Assembly (NCBI RefSeq): GCF_000327385.1
Contig: NW_008708458.1
Coordinates: 249,282-313,281, forward strand
DNA: 64,000 bases
Source of the DNA: Lottia gigantea
Taxonomy: Eukaryota; Mollusca; Gastropoda; Lottiidae
Reading direction: 5' to 3'
Part shown: piece after piece, positions 47,801 to 64,000 of the stretch
How the letters are laid out: each line of letters begins with the position of its first letter
How positions within the stretch are numbered: the stretch's first letter is position 1
The notes under the pieces: generated by a model
What the model was told of the DNA's origin: nothing
Database searches by the model: none
What the model saw: only the letters and a program-made list of their open reading frames with translations
Program-made: the position numbers and the translations under genes

Positions 47801-50800
47801 GATAACAATTACTTCTTGCGATATTTCGACGAAGGTTCTTCCATCTACATCAAGCAAAATTAATGAAAGATGAAAAATTAATTCTCAATATTATTTTACT
47901 TATAAATTTTGAATTTTCTTTTTCTAGGACTTTGAATCTCATCCAGCATTTTTTAAAAAAGTAATAAACAAGAAAAAGAAAGGCAGTTCTAATGAAACGA
48001 CACCACAGAATAGAAAAGACAAACGTTTAAAAAATAATCAAGAATCTACTAAAAGTGAAGAAGAGGTAATTAGTAAATCTGAATGATTCCGTACTCAATA
48101 TCAGCTTTTTCAGTGTTCATTATAAAGCAAATATATTGAAAGAAATCAACATGGATGCCAGACCAGGGTAAGAGGACCCACGCAATGTATTTGATACATA
48201 CACAGTAACATGATGCTTTTCTAAAGAAGATTTTATAAAGAGGATGTTTGTTTCTTGTAGGTGGAAGGTTTAGATCCAATAGTTTTACGAAGTAGACAAT
48301 TAGCAAGTAAGTTTTATATCACCTATTAACAATATTTGATTATATTTATAAGGGGCTTGTATGTGAAGATTTTGATCACATTTAACAGAATCTTAACCAT
48401 TTCAATTTGTATTTCAGTACGTGGCAATGAAATGGCACAACTAGAACATTACACAGCAGCTATAGAATTATTTACTGAAGCTATTAAATTAGATCCCAAA
48501 GATTTTAGGTATGGTAAATCTTCTTGAATTCATGAAGTTTCACATTTGGTCTGTATTAGCCTTTTGTTTTAGCTATGAGAAATATAAAATCCAACCAAAA
48601 ATGGCTCACTTGATTAAGAATGACAAAATAATAGCTGAGCACATTTGACAAACGTTGAGCTCTTGTTTGTTTGCATATTGTTTTATTTTAATAAAATTAA
48701 ATTAAATTAAACTAAAATCATCATGTGATCATCAAAATGATATTAAGGTAGTCAATATATAATATAGGATTAATGTTCATCATGTAATCTCAAACATATT
48801 TCACATTGTAGGTTTTTTGGTAATAGATCTTATTGTTTTGACAGAATGCAGCAGTATGATAAGTAAGTTCTTAATATTAATGTGTTTTTAAGATTACTGT
48901 CCAGTTGCCAATGCCAGGTAAAAATAGTAAACACTTTGTATGAGACTAGCTGCTGACAGTGAAATAATTACAGATCAATTTAACTTTATCTGAGCAATAA
49001 TATTTGATAAAAGATGCATTTTGTCAAAAAAATTTCCAAATGCTGATGATACCTTTCAAGTATTTCAAAATTTGTATTTTATGCTATTTAGAAATATTAA
49101 AATAGAACTTGAATCATGTTGTTACGCAGAGTTTCACAGTATGCAATCTTCAGACATCTGACCTATTTTAAGCCTGCGTCCCTGCTCAGACTGAAAATAG
49201 GTCAGATGTCTGAAGATTGCATAGCTTATTTCTATATCGCTCTACAATTATATTGAGCACTATTTATGTAGTCCATAGTTCAACTGTAGAGATTATACAA
49301 TGAGATAGCTAATGTCCAAAATGTATGTATTTTTCAGAGCTTTAAAAGATGCAGAAAAGGCAATATGTTTATCAAAAGACTGGCCTAAAGGTTACTTTAG
49401 AAAAGGTCGTGCATTAGCAGGTTTAAAGGTATTGTATATATAATGTACATGTATTAATCAAGTTTTAACTGTCTACCTCGTTATTGAATATTCAATGGTT
49501 TGGGACATGTATAGATTCTATTTGTTATCAATGACATTAAGGTCATGCTTATCCTACTGGAGCTCTTGATGTAAACACCAAATCTTTTTAAGAGATTCCA
49601 TACTTCTCATAAACATGTATCCACTGTTCTTTTTAATTGATATTTTTTGAATGACATTATGTCTTCATTTTAAGATGAATTTATGCAAAGTACACTCTTG
49701 TTATTTTACTTTCAGTCTTATCCGGATGCAGAAAAATCATTTATGCAGGTTTTAAAATTAGATAAAAATTGTGAGGAGGCTGTTCAAGAACTGTCACGAG
49801 TTCGGACATACCAACTCACAGTATGTATTAGTATTTCCATTACTCTATGAACTGGGACTTTTTCTCTTTGACAGTTGACGTTATCTTGTTCAAAATAACT
49901 GTGCTTCCATGTGAAGCAAAATTAGGCTAAGTTTTAGAAGGAAGGTAACTTCAACTTGTATCCACTGGGCAAGAATATGAGCCTGAATGCAAGACTTTTG
50001 GAAATTCTGGAAGAAATGGAGACTTTCCATGGTTTTGTTTGTCAAGTTATTCAAATAGTAACATATAAGGAAATAATTTGTACTTTTTTTTCTCTAGGAA
50101 ATGGGTTTTACAAAACAACAAGCTGAAGGTGCAATAAAAAAATTTGGTTCTGTCCAAACCGCTTTAGATTCTTTATTAACAGGAATGGGTATGTATGTTT
50201 CTCTATGTTGATCTGATTGAGATGATGTAGTAGGGTCTCTATTAAAGCTGCTCTAGACATTAGAACCTAATTGTAATTAACAGGTGATTCTGTCAGCTGC
50301 AAAAATATAATGGTATTATAAAAATATTGATTGATTCATTTGGATTGGAATCTTCATCAAACCAGGTGGCTTCATGGACCTTATTCACTTGTGAAGCCAT
50401 ATCGGAACAAGGCTCATAATGCTAATGAAAAAAGGTGTAGTTGTGTCACTGCATTGAAATGCTATGTTGATGCCTTTGACGCCTCCTTTTCCAACCACAC
50501 TAACACAAAACCAATCATATTTTACATCATTAAAATCGGGGATTGATTAAGCTATTTAAAGATACTTTCTGATGAAGTTCACCTTCACACATTTCTGAGA
50601 AAGGGTAGTTTAAACTCAATTTGATAGAGTGTTTAATGTTTCACATAGACAGTCCTTTTTTAACGTTGCCATCTTTTCAATAAATGATGAAATTTGAGTT
50701 ATAAGCCTCACATTCGATTTTTTCAAAAATGAGGGGTATAAAAGGTCTATTTAATCAAGCAACTTAAATAAAACGGCAGGTGGTTGTATGAAATAGTTTA

Positions 50801-53800
50801 TAATAGTTGTAATATATATTATTGTAGGTGATATGAATATTAGTAATGAAGTTTACCTATCAGATGATGATGAACCAGTGATAAAACCTACTAGTCTATC
50901 TACAGTCAATCATAATAATTTTATAACTCAACAATCTTCTTCCTCTCTATCAGATGTTAAAATGGAGTAAGTTTGTTTTTTCTTCTTGCATTTTGGTTCA
51001 ATTGTTAATACTGGTCCTGGATTTTCAGTTGTTAAACGGATTGTAAAGAGATTTCTAAAATTTTATATGTTTCCAGAACACAGACAGCAACAATTTGCAT
51101 AATTAAAATTATCGGTCAGACGTCTATTATTCTTGTTGTTCCACAGACATCCGACCAAAAATTGGAATAATGCAAAGAAAAGCCATAGATTGCCCAAATA
51201 TATTTCAGAAGTATAGAATTCATTTAATCTGATATAGATCATAAATTTACTTGTTTCTCTTTAGTAGAGAGAACCCTATAAAGAAAGCCTACATAACACT
51301 AATTATCATTTTCGCGGTATGATAAAATCCTTGTTGATACCGTCACTGTTCAGATATATGGCTTATGATTCTACTATGACAGGTCTTTAATATATTTTTA
51401 ATCAATATTTTATCTATTGTAGTCCTCGAAATGTTGAAGGATTAACAGCTTTATGGGTGGGAAATGTTTTACCTCAGGTATCAGAAAAAAAATTAATGCA
51501 GATGTTTTCTAAGTAAGTATTTATCTTTCAATATATCTGAATATTAAAATAGCAAGAAAAGTTTTACATGATATTTCAGTTCTTTATCAATTGAAGGTAA
51601 TCAAATAAAAAAATTGTTTATGTGCAATGATATACCAAATTTATACATATCTTTTTTTATACCGTGCTTATGGCATGAAAGTTTCATCTTATATGATGTT
51701 TCATAGATCAGTTTAAAACAAATAATCTTGTCTTCTGTGTTAGGTTCATGATAATTGATAATGTATAGAAATCAAACTTCACAAAATTCAACTTGTAAAA
51801 TGATATATATTGAGTCTTTGAATGGCATTTAGCAATTGTGAGTACGATATATAGATAAGCTTTATGGCACAACAATCACTGGTTGAAATTTTATGCAACG
51901 TTTCCTCATGTTTCCCCCGTCGTCCTCAGGTCAAAACGTTGCATAAAACTTCAATCAGTGATTGTTGTTCTACATAGCTGTGTCTAGATATTGAGTTGCT
52001 GATGTGTGTATCATATGTTGTTTTAGATATGGAATTGTTACTAGTGTCCGTTTATTACCAGAAAAATACTGTGCTTTTGTAAATTATAAAACTAAAGAAT
52101 CTGCCAGTAAAGCTATAGCAGGTCTACAGGTGAGTGTCTTTCTTGTATTTCCCTTGACATGAAGTCAACAGCTATAACAATTAATAAACAACTCATACAA
52201 CTGCATTAGATATATATTAAAGTTCAGAATTTTGTATCTGGACAGTTTACTCAAGGGTGTTGCTAATCAGTGCCTGTAGAAACAAAGGCAGAGAGCAGCT
52301 TTATGGTGAAGCAGTTTGTACATAAACACCTTATGCAATGGCTTTTTTTTTTAGATTAAAACCAGCATTTACCTAGTCGTTTGGTTTCATTTAGCATGTA
52401 AATTACACTAGTTTTTCATTCCATACAGGGGGAAGAATGTGAAGGTCAAAAATTATTAGTTCGATTCCCTGATCATCCTATCACAGGAACCAATAATGGT
52501 CAAACTACTTTACGTAAATCTCAAGCAACAACAGTGTCGCCACCACCCACGGTTACTCCTGCTCCCAAACAACAACAACAACAGCAACAAGGGTAAGTAA
52601 CTCTCATCATCTTCCTTCACTTATCATTGACAGAATGTTTTCTATTTCAATTTACTAACGATAGTGAGTATTATTTAAATAGATTGAAATCTTTCCAAGT
52701 CATATCTTGTCCAAACTTTTGTTGAAAGAACTGTTCTAAATCAAATTTTTTAACAAAATCAAATTGCAGCAGAAATCCAAGCGCTTCAAAATGATTAAAA
52801 GATTGACACTTTTCTTTAAAATTTGATTAAATGATTTTCTCTTACTAAACAGTCTCCATTACTCTGCGACTGCCTAATTTTGGATTATTTAATGCAAACA
52901 TCAGCCTGACGAGGAAGTTAAAATCAGGTTTAGTGTCTGAAGTATTTAATGAAAATAACCTTCATGATTCATATGTATGGCACTGACAAGATATATTTTG
53001 GACTGATTTCAATCTGTGATTCTATTATATTTACTAATCAATGGACTTTGATTAAAAGATGAATGCGTATCAATATATGCATGACCTATATATCCATTTA
53101 TATCCATGTATTATATAAACAGTGTATTGGGCATGGCTTGTAGATCTAGCATGGTGTATGCCAGTTGTGTGCACTACTATTCATGTCATGTCATATATGT
53201 TTAGTATTCCGACTAGATCTACCCTTGTACCTTTATGTCTTTAGTGTAGGATAGTCACACAGAGTAGTAATACACATTCGAAATTCTGAGGTAGATGTAA
53301 ATAATTCTTTAAGAAAGGGCCCCTTGTGAAATGATCTTCTGAATCTGAGCTTGTCTGCAGAGATCCCTTTCTGATCTATTACTTCCCCTTTTCTGACTGA
53401 CGTTACTGACTTGACCATTGCCTTTATATTAACAGCCGCGCTCGCTACCGTAGAGCAGAGGAGATGGTATGTATGTTACACAAGCTCTATTTTTAAATCT
53501 CCTTTCTTGTTAGGTCTGTTGTCTTATTGATGGGTGATGGATATCAGATATCAAGATCCTTGACACTTCTCGTGGGTGTTGGGTGGGGTTCTTTGTTAGC
53601 TCGTCTCGATGAGCTCTCTTAAATCAAATTAAACTCTCTTGATTTGGGTGGGATACTGAATAATAAATGTAGCTTGTTTGTTGTTGGAATGATATCCTTA
53701 TTAGCTTTATATTCCCCTTTCCTCCTGTCTCTTGGTGTCTTTTCTTAAGCTTACACCTGTCAATGTGATTGAAATTGGACAAATCCCCTCAAGGTGTAAA

Positions 53801-54938
53801 ATAAGTCATGTCATTAATGAAATAGGGTCAGTGGTTTGTTTACTAAAAGAAAAGATGTACCCAATATGTGTTTGATTATATAGAAGTTTGATTATCATTT
53901 TCTTGATGCTGTTACCTGTATGTTGTTTACTATGTTGATGTATTTAGCTGTTATGTATGGTTGAGTGCATGTTATTGTGAACTGTTATAGTCCAAAAACG
54001 ATATAGTGATGCACAACTTGACAATTATAAACCATAGTAATCTACTTTCAATTTTTGGATGTTAACTCAATTGTAATGAACACTATAGTATGTTCATTAT
54101 CAATTAAACTGCCATAAGATAAAAAGACTGTTTATGTTTCGAATAGTTTATAGATGTGAAAAATGTGCAAAACTCATTTTTGGACACAAAAATTTCTTTA
54201 TTGATGTTGTAATTGAGTAGACGTGTTATTATATTAATCCCATGTCCCTAGAACTAACATGATGTTAAAATGATTTGTATTAGATATTTATTTGAATAAT
54301 CTATTCAGAGCTTTTGTCATAAGAAATCTTTCTTATAGCAGCTCTAAGATTTTAGAGTTAGTTTGTTACCTTTGATTGCTTGAATGATTCTCAGATGCGT
54401 ATTCTCTGGTGTGTTATTTATGTTAATTGTTTGTGGAAAAATAATGAATAATTTCAAATTAATCCGATAATCATTATTAGTGAATGACAAATTTACTGCT
54501 CAAAGCAAAATCTGACTGACTTTTGTGTTTCATGTCTAGTATTAGTAATGGTCATAATTCACTATTGGTTTAATCTAGACATCATAACTGATTGTCATTA
54601 GTAGAATTGACAGATTGTTTTGAAAAAAAGACTATTACAGAAGCAAACTCCTTTCAACCAATTTTAAGAGGTGTTGAAAATAAGCATCATATGCAAAATA
54701 GATCAAGGAAAAACTTAATTTTTGGTAATTATTTCTTATACAATAGGGAATAAGTTGAATATCAATTTATCTATCTATTTACAGAGTGCGAAATCTTCCA
54801 AAACAAAGCGGGCCAGTAAATGGTGATGAGTGTTATTTTTGGAGAACAACTGGGTGTATATATGGTGAAAAATGTAGATATAAACATATAAATGATCATA
54901 AAGGTTTAGATAAAAAACCATGGCAACAAGTTATTTAA
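41847..54938 (+). CDS. J-domain/TPR/UBA/RRM/CCCH protein, TTC31-like
   Basis: Twenty-one coding exons fit in frame: 41847-41898, 43340-43431, 43738-43803, 44834-44882, 45894-46037, 46363-46394, 46664-46786, 47162-47202, 47414-47450, 47928-48065, 48261-48306, 48418-48508, 48812-48862, 49338-49428, 49716-49820, 50098-50188, 50828-50966, 51423-51512, 52027-52129, 52429-52592, 54785-54938. Order seen: J domain with HPD (KWHPDKHH); acidic and Asn-rich stretch; Lys/Arg-rich coiled coil; three TPRs (QLEHYTAAIELFTEAIKLDP, QYDKALKDAEKAICLSKDWP, SYPDAEKSFMQVLKL); UBA-like EMGFTKQQAEGAIKKFGSV; RRM (ALWVGNVLP, CAFVNY); polyGln; CCCH finger C-x7-C-x5-C-x3-H. The TPR part resembles TTC31. Inferred: co-chaperone-like RNA-binding protein; the client is unknown. 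Confidence 0.82.
42388..42718. mobile_element. Long palindromic foldback element in intron 1
   Basis: Left-arm landmarks GATACTACGTCTT, ATATTCATCAGTG and CTTACCTGGTGTCATAA recur in reverse order as TTATGACACCAGGTA, ACTGATGAATAT and AAGATGTAGTATTCC. At the centre AATTATTGAAAAACGCTTAAT mirrors ATTAAGCATTTTTCAATAGTTAATT. The whole 330 bp is one imperfect hairpin. Confidence 0.7.
44101..44653. mobile_element. Palindrome-array element with TIRs and CCTATT target duplication
   Basis: Ends TACGGAGCCCCGAAGGCG (44107) and CGCCTTAAGGGCTCCGTA (to 44647) are inverted copies continuing inward as CAATTGTAAACATATTTATT. Flanks are CCTATT at 44101-44106 and 44648-44653. The interior of about 450 bp is nearly all ATTTCGTTTAAACGAAAT (an 18-bp perfect palindrome), whole or in variant forms, with ATTAATT-type linkers. 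No coding capacity. It lies in intron 3 of the J/TPR gene. Confidence 0.85.
44960..45105 (+). repeat. Dispersed repeat R1, copy 1
   Basis: Shares TTTTACGTCCTCATTTTCTGC, GGGCTGATGAAGACGGGCAAC, CCAGGACAGCGGCAT and CTCTTTTTCGATTTC with 61650-61775. The edges are unclear. It lies in intron 4 of the J/TPR gene. Confidence 0.6.
46893..47048. mobile_element. MITE family M2, copy 2
   Basis: GGGCCTTATTCCAAAAACTTAA at the left and ACGATAATAAGGCCT at the right match the ends of the copy at 23.27 kb in sequence and length (about 156 bp). In the intron after the Lys-rich coiled-coil exon. Confidence 0.7.
49141..49260. repeat. Perfect hairpin repeat
   Basis: Arms of about 29 bp (ATGCAATCTTCAGACATCTG... 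and its mirror at 49195-49222) enclose a 25-bp GC-richer loop. The flanking CGCTCTACAATTATATTGAGCAC recurs in similar form at 22088-22109 (CTGCTCTACAATTGATGTATTGAGCAC), so it is part of a dispersed family. Confidence 0.6.
51868..51968. repeat. Hairpin repeat in a J/TPR gene intron
   Basis: ACAACAATCACTGGTTGAAA and TTTATGCAACGTTT at the left mirror AAACGTTGCATAAA and CTTCAATCAGTGATTGTTGT at the right, with a 30-bp pyrimidine-rich loop (CATGTTTCCCCCGTCGTCC). A likely short foldback element. Confidence 0.6.
53436..53466 (+). CDS. Optional 31-nt exon of the J/TPR/RRM gene
   Basis: Bounded by TTAACAG and gtatgt, encoding RARYRRAEEM in the frame left by exon 52429-52592. It is 31 nt, so inclusion shifts the last exon to SAKSSKTKRASKW and a stop at 54826, replacing the CCCH finger with a short basic end. 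It is noticeably GC-rich for this locus. It could be a cryptic exon; splice sites and frame are the only support. Confidence 0.45.
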
Positions 54939-57900
54939 ATACATATAAAAAGTAAGTTTCTTATATACTTCTATTTTACATGTATATAAAGCATGTAGTT
55001 GGTACCTATATCATAAGCACCTCATCTGGTTTGTCTTGAGGTCTATTGCTGGAAAAGCCGGGTTTAGCAATATTGTTAATTTTTTTCAAAGGGACAATAA
55101 ACTGACATCCCATGAATAACTGGCTGAAAAAAACCTACATTTGAAGAATATTAATGCCATTTCCTTGGCAAAATTACCTCATTGCTCAGTGTTTTTCATC
55201 AATTGGATTCAATTAGTACTATCAGGAGCAGCATGAGACTTAATGCTCCTTTACATACTTTCCTTTCATTATTTTCTTATTTTTTGAAGAGATGCAAATG
55301 TTGGTTTCATAAGAACTTGTTTGTTATAGTTAAAGCCATTTACTGTGGTAATGAAATGTACTATATTTTTGACTCTGTTTATTTCCATTGCAGAATAAAA
55401 AATATATACACCCAGATGAATATCCCCCAAAAAAACAAATAGTATTTATTAACTAGTGACTAATGCTGAGATATTGTGTGATGTTTGGTTTGTGTTTTAT
55501 TATTGATCTGAAAGACTATATTATATTATCCTTGGTATAAGTAGACTTCAACTCTCTTTACAATCGCAACTAATTCAGCCAAAATTGATGATTTGGTGAA
55601 CAAATCTTGATGCTTGATGGTAAATTTTTGTGTGATTGGTTGTTTTGAAGGATATTAAAATGCCATAAGTGGTAGCTATTGAACCTAAGAAGATTATTAT
55701 TATTATTTTCTATATGCAGATTTTTGAACAAACTGGTGGATGTGATAAATTATGTTATTGCAATTAAGAATGGGCTGCTTCCCTTTTAGATGTCAATGTT
55801 GAAATTTTAAAGCCTAGCTTTTGCTTCAATAACTAGGGTTGTCAACAAGAATTAGATTTGAAAACTGTTACGGTAATTGAAACATAAAAAACTTGTATTT
55901 GAATTTTAAAATGAAAGATTGACAAAAAAATCCTTACCCCCCTTGTTCAAGATACTCTATAATTGAAAGAAAATATAGTCTAGCATTATTTGCACTGTAC
56001 TTATCATGGTGTTTGATATTTAACCATAAAAGGGATACAGAACCATATTAAAATCAGGTTGTTGGTGATCAAGTAATTAAGATATAAGAAAATTTTATTG
56101 ATTTGAAAAGTACAATTTGAAAGAGCTGTGGAACATTAACAATAGGACTGTAGCCCTAAATTCTATCTCTACTTATTAAGAACATATCATTATGATTTAA
56201 CTGTCCAGTTTCATTATATGACACTATTATATTGCTTTTAGGTATAACTATTAGGAATGTTGCTTAAAATATATAACAATGTTTTTGCCCAAAAAATCTT
56301 AGATAAAGAATAACGACTTTCGTCTTCATTTTATCTTGCTATTATATATTTCTAGACTAAGTTATCTTCTTTTTTTGCGTTCTGTTAAGAATAGAATTAA
56401 GCAAACAAAATCAATATATTTTTCAAAAGTCTCTACACTTGATTTAAACATTGGTATCTAACCTGCAGCAAGTTGCATGGAATCATCAATTTGTCCAAAT
56501 AATGCCAAATACTTATTGATATCGTGCTAGGTAAGTGCTAATTCTTAAAAAGCACTGTGAACAGTAGGGTCTCAAGTCAGACCCCAATGCTAATGATAAA
56601 ATCTATATTGCATGTCCATGGTTTAACAAAATTTGTTGTTTGATATTAAAATCAAGTGTATTCAGCTTTATGTAAAAGTATTTTGTTAGTTAGTTTATCT
56701 GTAGTTTTTGGTTGATGTTAAATTTTGTTAAGTTTTGTTATTGTTTACTTAAATGATATTAGTTTTCCTGTTTTATTTCTTGTGCCAGAAAGTCATTGCC
56801 ATTAGTTGACTACAGAAAATAAACAATTATTTTTTTGAAAGGCTGTTTTGACTTGGTTTATTCCTTTTAAAAGTTAGATAGCATATTGTGAAACTAGTAA
56901 AGTCAACAGCCCTGATTTAGATTCAATAGGAAAACGATTTTATTGAGTAAAAAAAAAAATCATGTCTGAAGTCTGATTACCCTGTCATTTTTCTCTAGAT
57001 AAATAAGCTTGCATTGTCAAGCAAATGTAGTCGCTATAAGTTTCAATAGTAGAATTCACCTTAGCCATGATATGCTAAAAAAGAACACATGCATGAATTG
57101 AGTAGGAGAAACCACTGTTAAGTTGTGCATCATGTGATACACAAACCACTTCTATGACATCATAGCCGATCTCTTCTATATATCATGAATTCTACCCAAA
57201 AGGGAGGTGCAGTTTTTGTGTTAATGGTTTGAATCTGACCTTGACATGCACAAATATATAGGCTTGACTATACATTGTTTGAAGTGAGAAACATATTTTC
57301 ATGCTATAGACATGAACAGTGACTGTCTATGTAGTAGGTACATTGCATTAGTTAAGTGCTATCTTTATATTTGCTGTGTACTTTTTTTTTTTTTGCCCGG
57401 TTGAGTGGTTGTGATTTTTGTCAAGATCATGAATTTAGTATTTAAAAAATTCAAAACTTACGGTTTAAGTTTTTTTTTAATGTAAATTTTTATTTGTGTT
57501 TGTAGAATACTTACATTTCTGATGAAATAAATGAAATTGAATTAAATTATGATAAAAGCAATCTCATATTAGTAGAAAGGGGGTTTTGCAACAGAAAATG
57601 TCAGTGCCTATTCAGTTATTAAATGCAAAAGTTTGATAATCCCATTCTTATTAATTCTATTCAATATCTGCTGTGGAAAAGCAAAACTATTTCTGTTTTA
57701 AAACATATGTGACTAGTTCACTCTCCATTGAAAAGAAATAAAGTGGAAATTGAAACTGTGAAGTTGACACATCAAATGGAGTACATGTTTATAAATTATT
57801 GATGCCATGCTTCAATAGAAGGGCATCAAGATACATCATAATCTGTTGCAAAACCTCCCCAGAACATTGTTTATTTTATTCTTGTGAGTACTAGAAATGT

Positions 57901-59574
57901 TACTGTACTCTACTGGTTTCTTTTCTTGTATAGAATGTATGAAATAATAAATTTTAAGATGAAAGTGTTTAATATTATGGTGATAGATCATTTATCTTAT
58001 CCCCAACTGAGTAATCTGCATAATATCAAGTTTTTCATTGGTCTCAATTGGTCAAAATATGGAAAATAGTGACTCTTCATGGTCAATATTCAATGGATTT
58101 CAAGGACTATTCTTAAATAATATTCTAAATGACTTAAATAACTTCCAACAAACCTAGGTGGATTATCTAAAATCAAATGCCTCTAATATAAAAATGCCAT
58201 GATGAAGAAATAATGTTTTGAAGAACCTTGATAGATGTTTCTGTACATCAATATCATATTCATTAGTAATAGAGCTTGTTTTTGACAACATGCTTCTTCG
58301 AGTAAACTGGAAACCACATATTTAGTATAATTTATTATCTACAAATTTACAACACGAAGCATTTCATTCTTTTACACAAAATACACATAAAATAATTTTA
58401 TTATTCTTTGGCAGTCCATTTAGACAAGATGAGCTTTAGAAGGGTTACAATATTTTTTTAAAAACCAGACAAAACTGTATCAATCAACATGCAAGAAGAA
58501 ACCTGAAAAGTTTTTATCATATCATGTACAATATACATCATCTTCAACACGGTCATGGTAAAACAAACTCCTGACAATTATGAAGATGAATAAACATGGG
58601 ATAATTGAATCAATAGAAATAAGTTCATATGCATAAAAAAAATGATAATTCATTCAACTTTTCTTTTATAAATATAACAATTACGACAAACAAAAGTTTG
58701 GCAATCAAATTTCATTCAAAATTTGAAAAAAGAAAATGCAAGCAATCTGAATATGATACAAAAATATACTCAAACAATCAAAAACAATGAAATTCATCTT
58801 TTAAATGTACAAATGACAAGATATATTTTAGTCAAAAATGTGAAGGATTTACATTTAAACAAACAAAAACTTTCCAAGGTTACTTACTGTAAATAAAATT
58901 ACACACAGACATAGCAGAATCACTAATTTGTTGTGGTTAATGTTGCCAAAAAAAATATGAATTTAGGACAGAAAAAACATATAAAGTAAATGCATTTATG
59001 ATAAGAATAACCAATCGGTAAACACTGCCCATTTTGTAGTTGATCTTTTAAATCAGAACCATTTAATCAGACAATATAAGATGGATTCTTGCTCAAGTAA
59101 ACATACTGTTATTTTGTTTTAAGTTCACCCTAACCAAGACGTATAGCTCTTATCTGATTACCAAGCAAGGAATCTGACTCCTTCCAATGAACACTATTCA
59201 TTGTAAAAAAAACACAACTGAGAGTTACCTTTTCCTTCCTTTTGTAGGAGTCGGATTATTGAAAACCATTTTCTACACTGGCTCAAGGAGCAATTATTAT
59301 TACACCTCTTATATATGATCATATGTGTCATGTCAATATTCATCTGAATCTTTTCGTTGGTGTCTGCAGATCTACAATCTTCTGTCATGTCGGAAATAAA
59401 TAAAATAATCACTGATATCTGCTCTTCAGAACAATAACAGTCCTTTCATTTCAATTTTTTAACAATTCCATCAGCAACTTCCCTGTTTTCTTGACAGATC
59501 TGAAGCAGTTTCAGGTAGTTCTCAACTCTTGAGCTTGTTTAGTGTCAGGCAGGTACAAGTTATTTTAATCAACA
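54939..59574. other. 3' region of the J/TPR gene and convergent spacer
   Basis: Candidate AATAAA for the plus-strand gene at 55394-55399, after a possible extra splice donor (AAAAAGTAAGTTTC) just past the stop. The segment up to 59574 shows poly-T and AT-rich tracts but no supported gene. Its last part is probably the long 3' untranslated region of the minus-strand R3HCC1L-like gene. Confidence 0.45.
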
Positions 59575-63869
<4,295 letters not shown>

Positions 63870-64000
63870 CTGGAATTATTCAATATTTAGATGCATTATG
63901 GACCCTACAGATATTGTAATATCTAATAATATAAAAACAAAAGACATTTCAGTAAAATGAAAATTTTTATGACAAATTCAAAAATATGACGGAATCTAAA

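Overview
The window looks like AT-rich, intron-dense nuclear DNA of an invertebrate animal. The gene structures (short exons, GT-AG introns, no operons), the conserved families (R3HCC1L-like, TTC31-like, FLYWCH) and the many small MITE and SINE repeats fit a lophotrochozoan, probably a mollusc. The species cannot be fixed from the sequence alone.

Region 1 (about 0.4-17.2 kb, minus strand) is one gene of unusual design. Two upstream coding exons (16419-17127 and 15949-16122) end in a phase-1 donor. Downstream lie at least 14 exons, spread over 12 kb. Each opens with a phase-1 acceptor, encodes one CENP-B_N/Psq-type helix-turn-helix of about 50 residues, and ends in its own stop codon. The simplest reading is one common N-terminus joined to any of 14 alternative DNA-binding terminal exons, a layout like Drosophila lola or mod(mdg4) but built from transposase-type HTH modules.

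Region 2 (about 19.5-39.9 kb, plus strand) holds three divergently placed relatives, here called A, B and C. They share the same N-terminal module of about 60 residues (pattern NFI..xVKNxQxLC..., IEVxGHLxxxxD, NYIVxEKC) but carry a FLYWCH zinc finger split between two exons, followed by a conserved tail. Gene A has two interchangeable second-half-finger plus tail cassettes. Gene C is followed by an isolated phase-1 terminal exon with a weakly BEN-like sequence that could be another alternative end. The cluster therefore appears to be a family in which one N-terminal module has been combined with three kinds of DNA-binding end.

Region 3 (41.8-54.9 kb, plus strand) is a gene of 21 coding exons, with one further optional exon, for a J-domain/TPR/UBA/RRM/CCCH protein whose TPR part resembles TTC31. 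Region 4 (59.6-63.9 kb, minus strand) is the 3' part of an R3HCC1L-like gene, with an N-terminal motif like the exon-junction-complex binding motif; its 5' end lies beyond the window.

Introns and intergenic DNA carry several palindromic MITE families, a tRNA-derived SINE whose target-site duplication copied a splice acceptor, and a 540-bp element that is almost entirely an array of an 18-bp palindrome. All exon joins were made by eye from splice-site and frame agreement; no transcript evidence was available.
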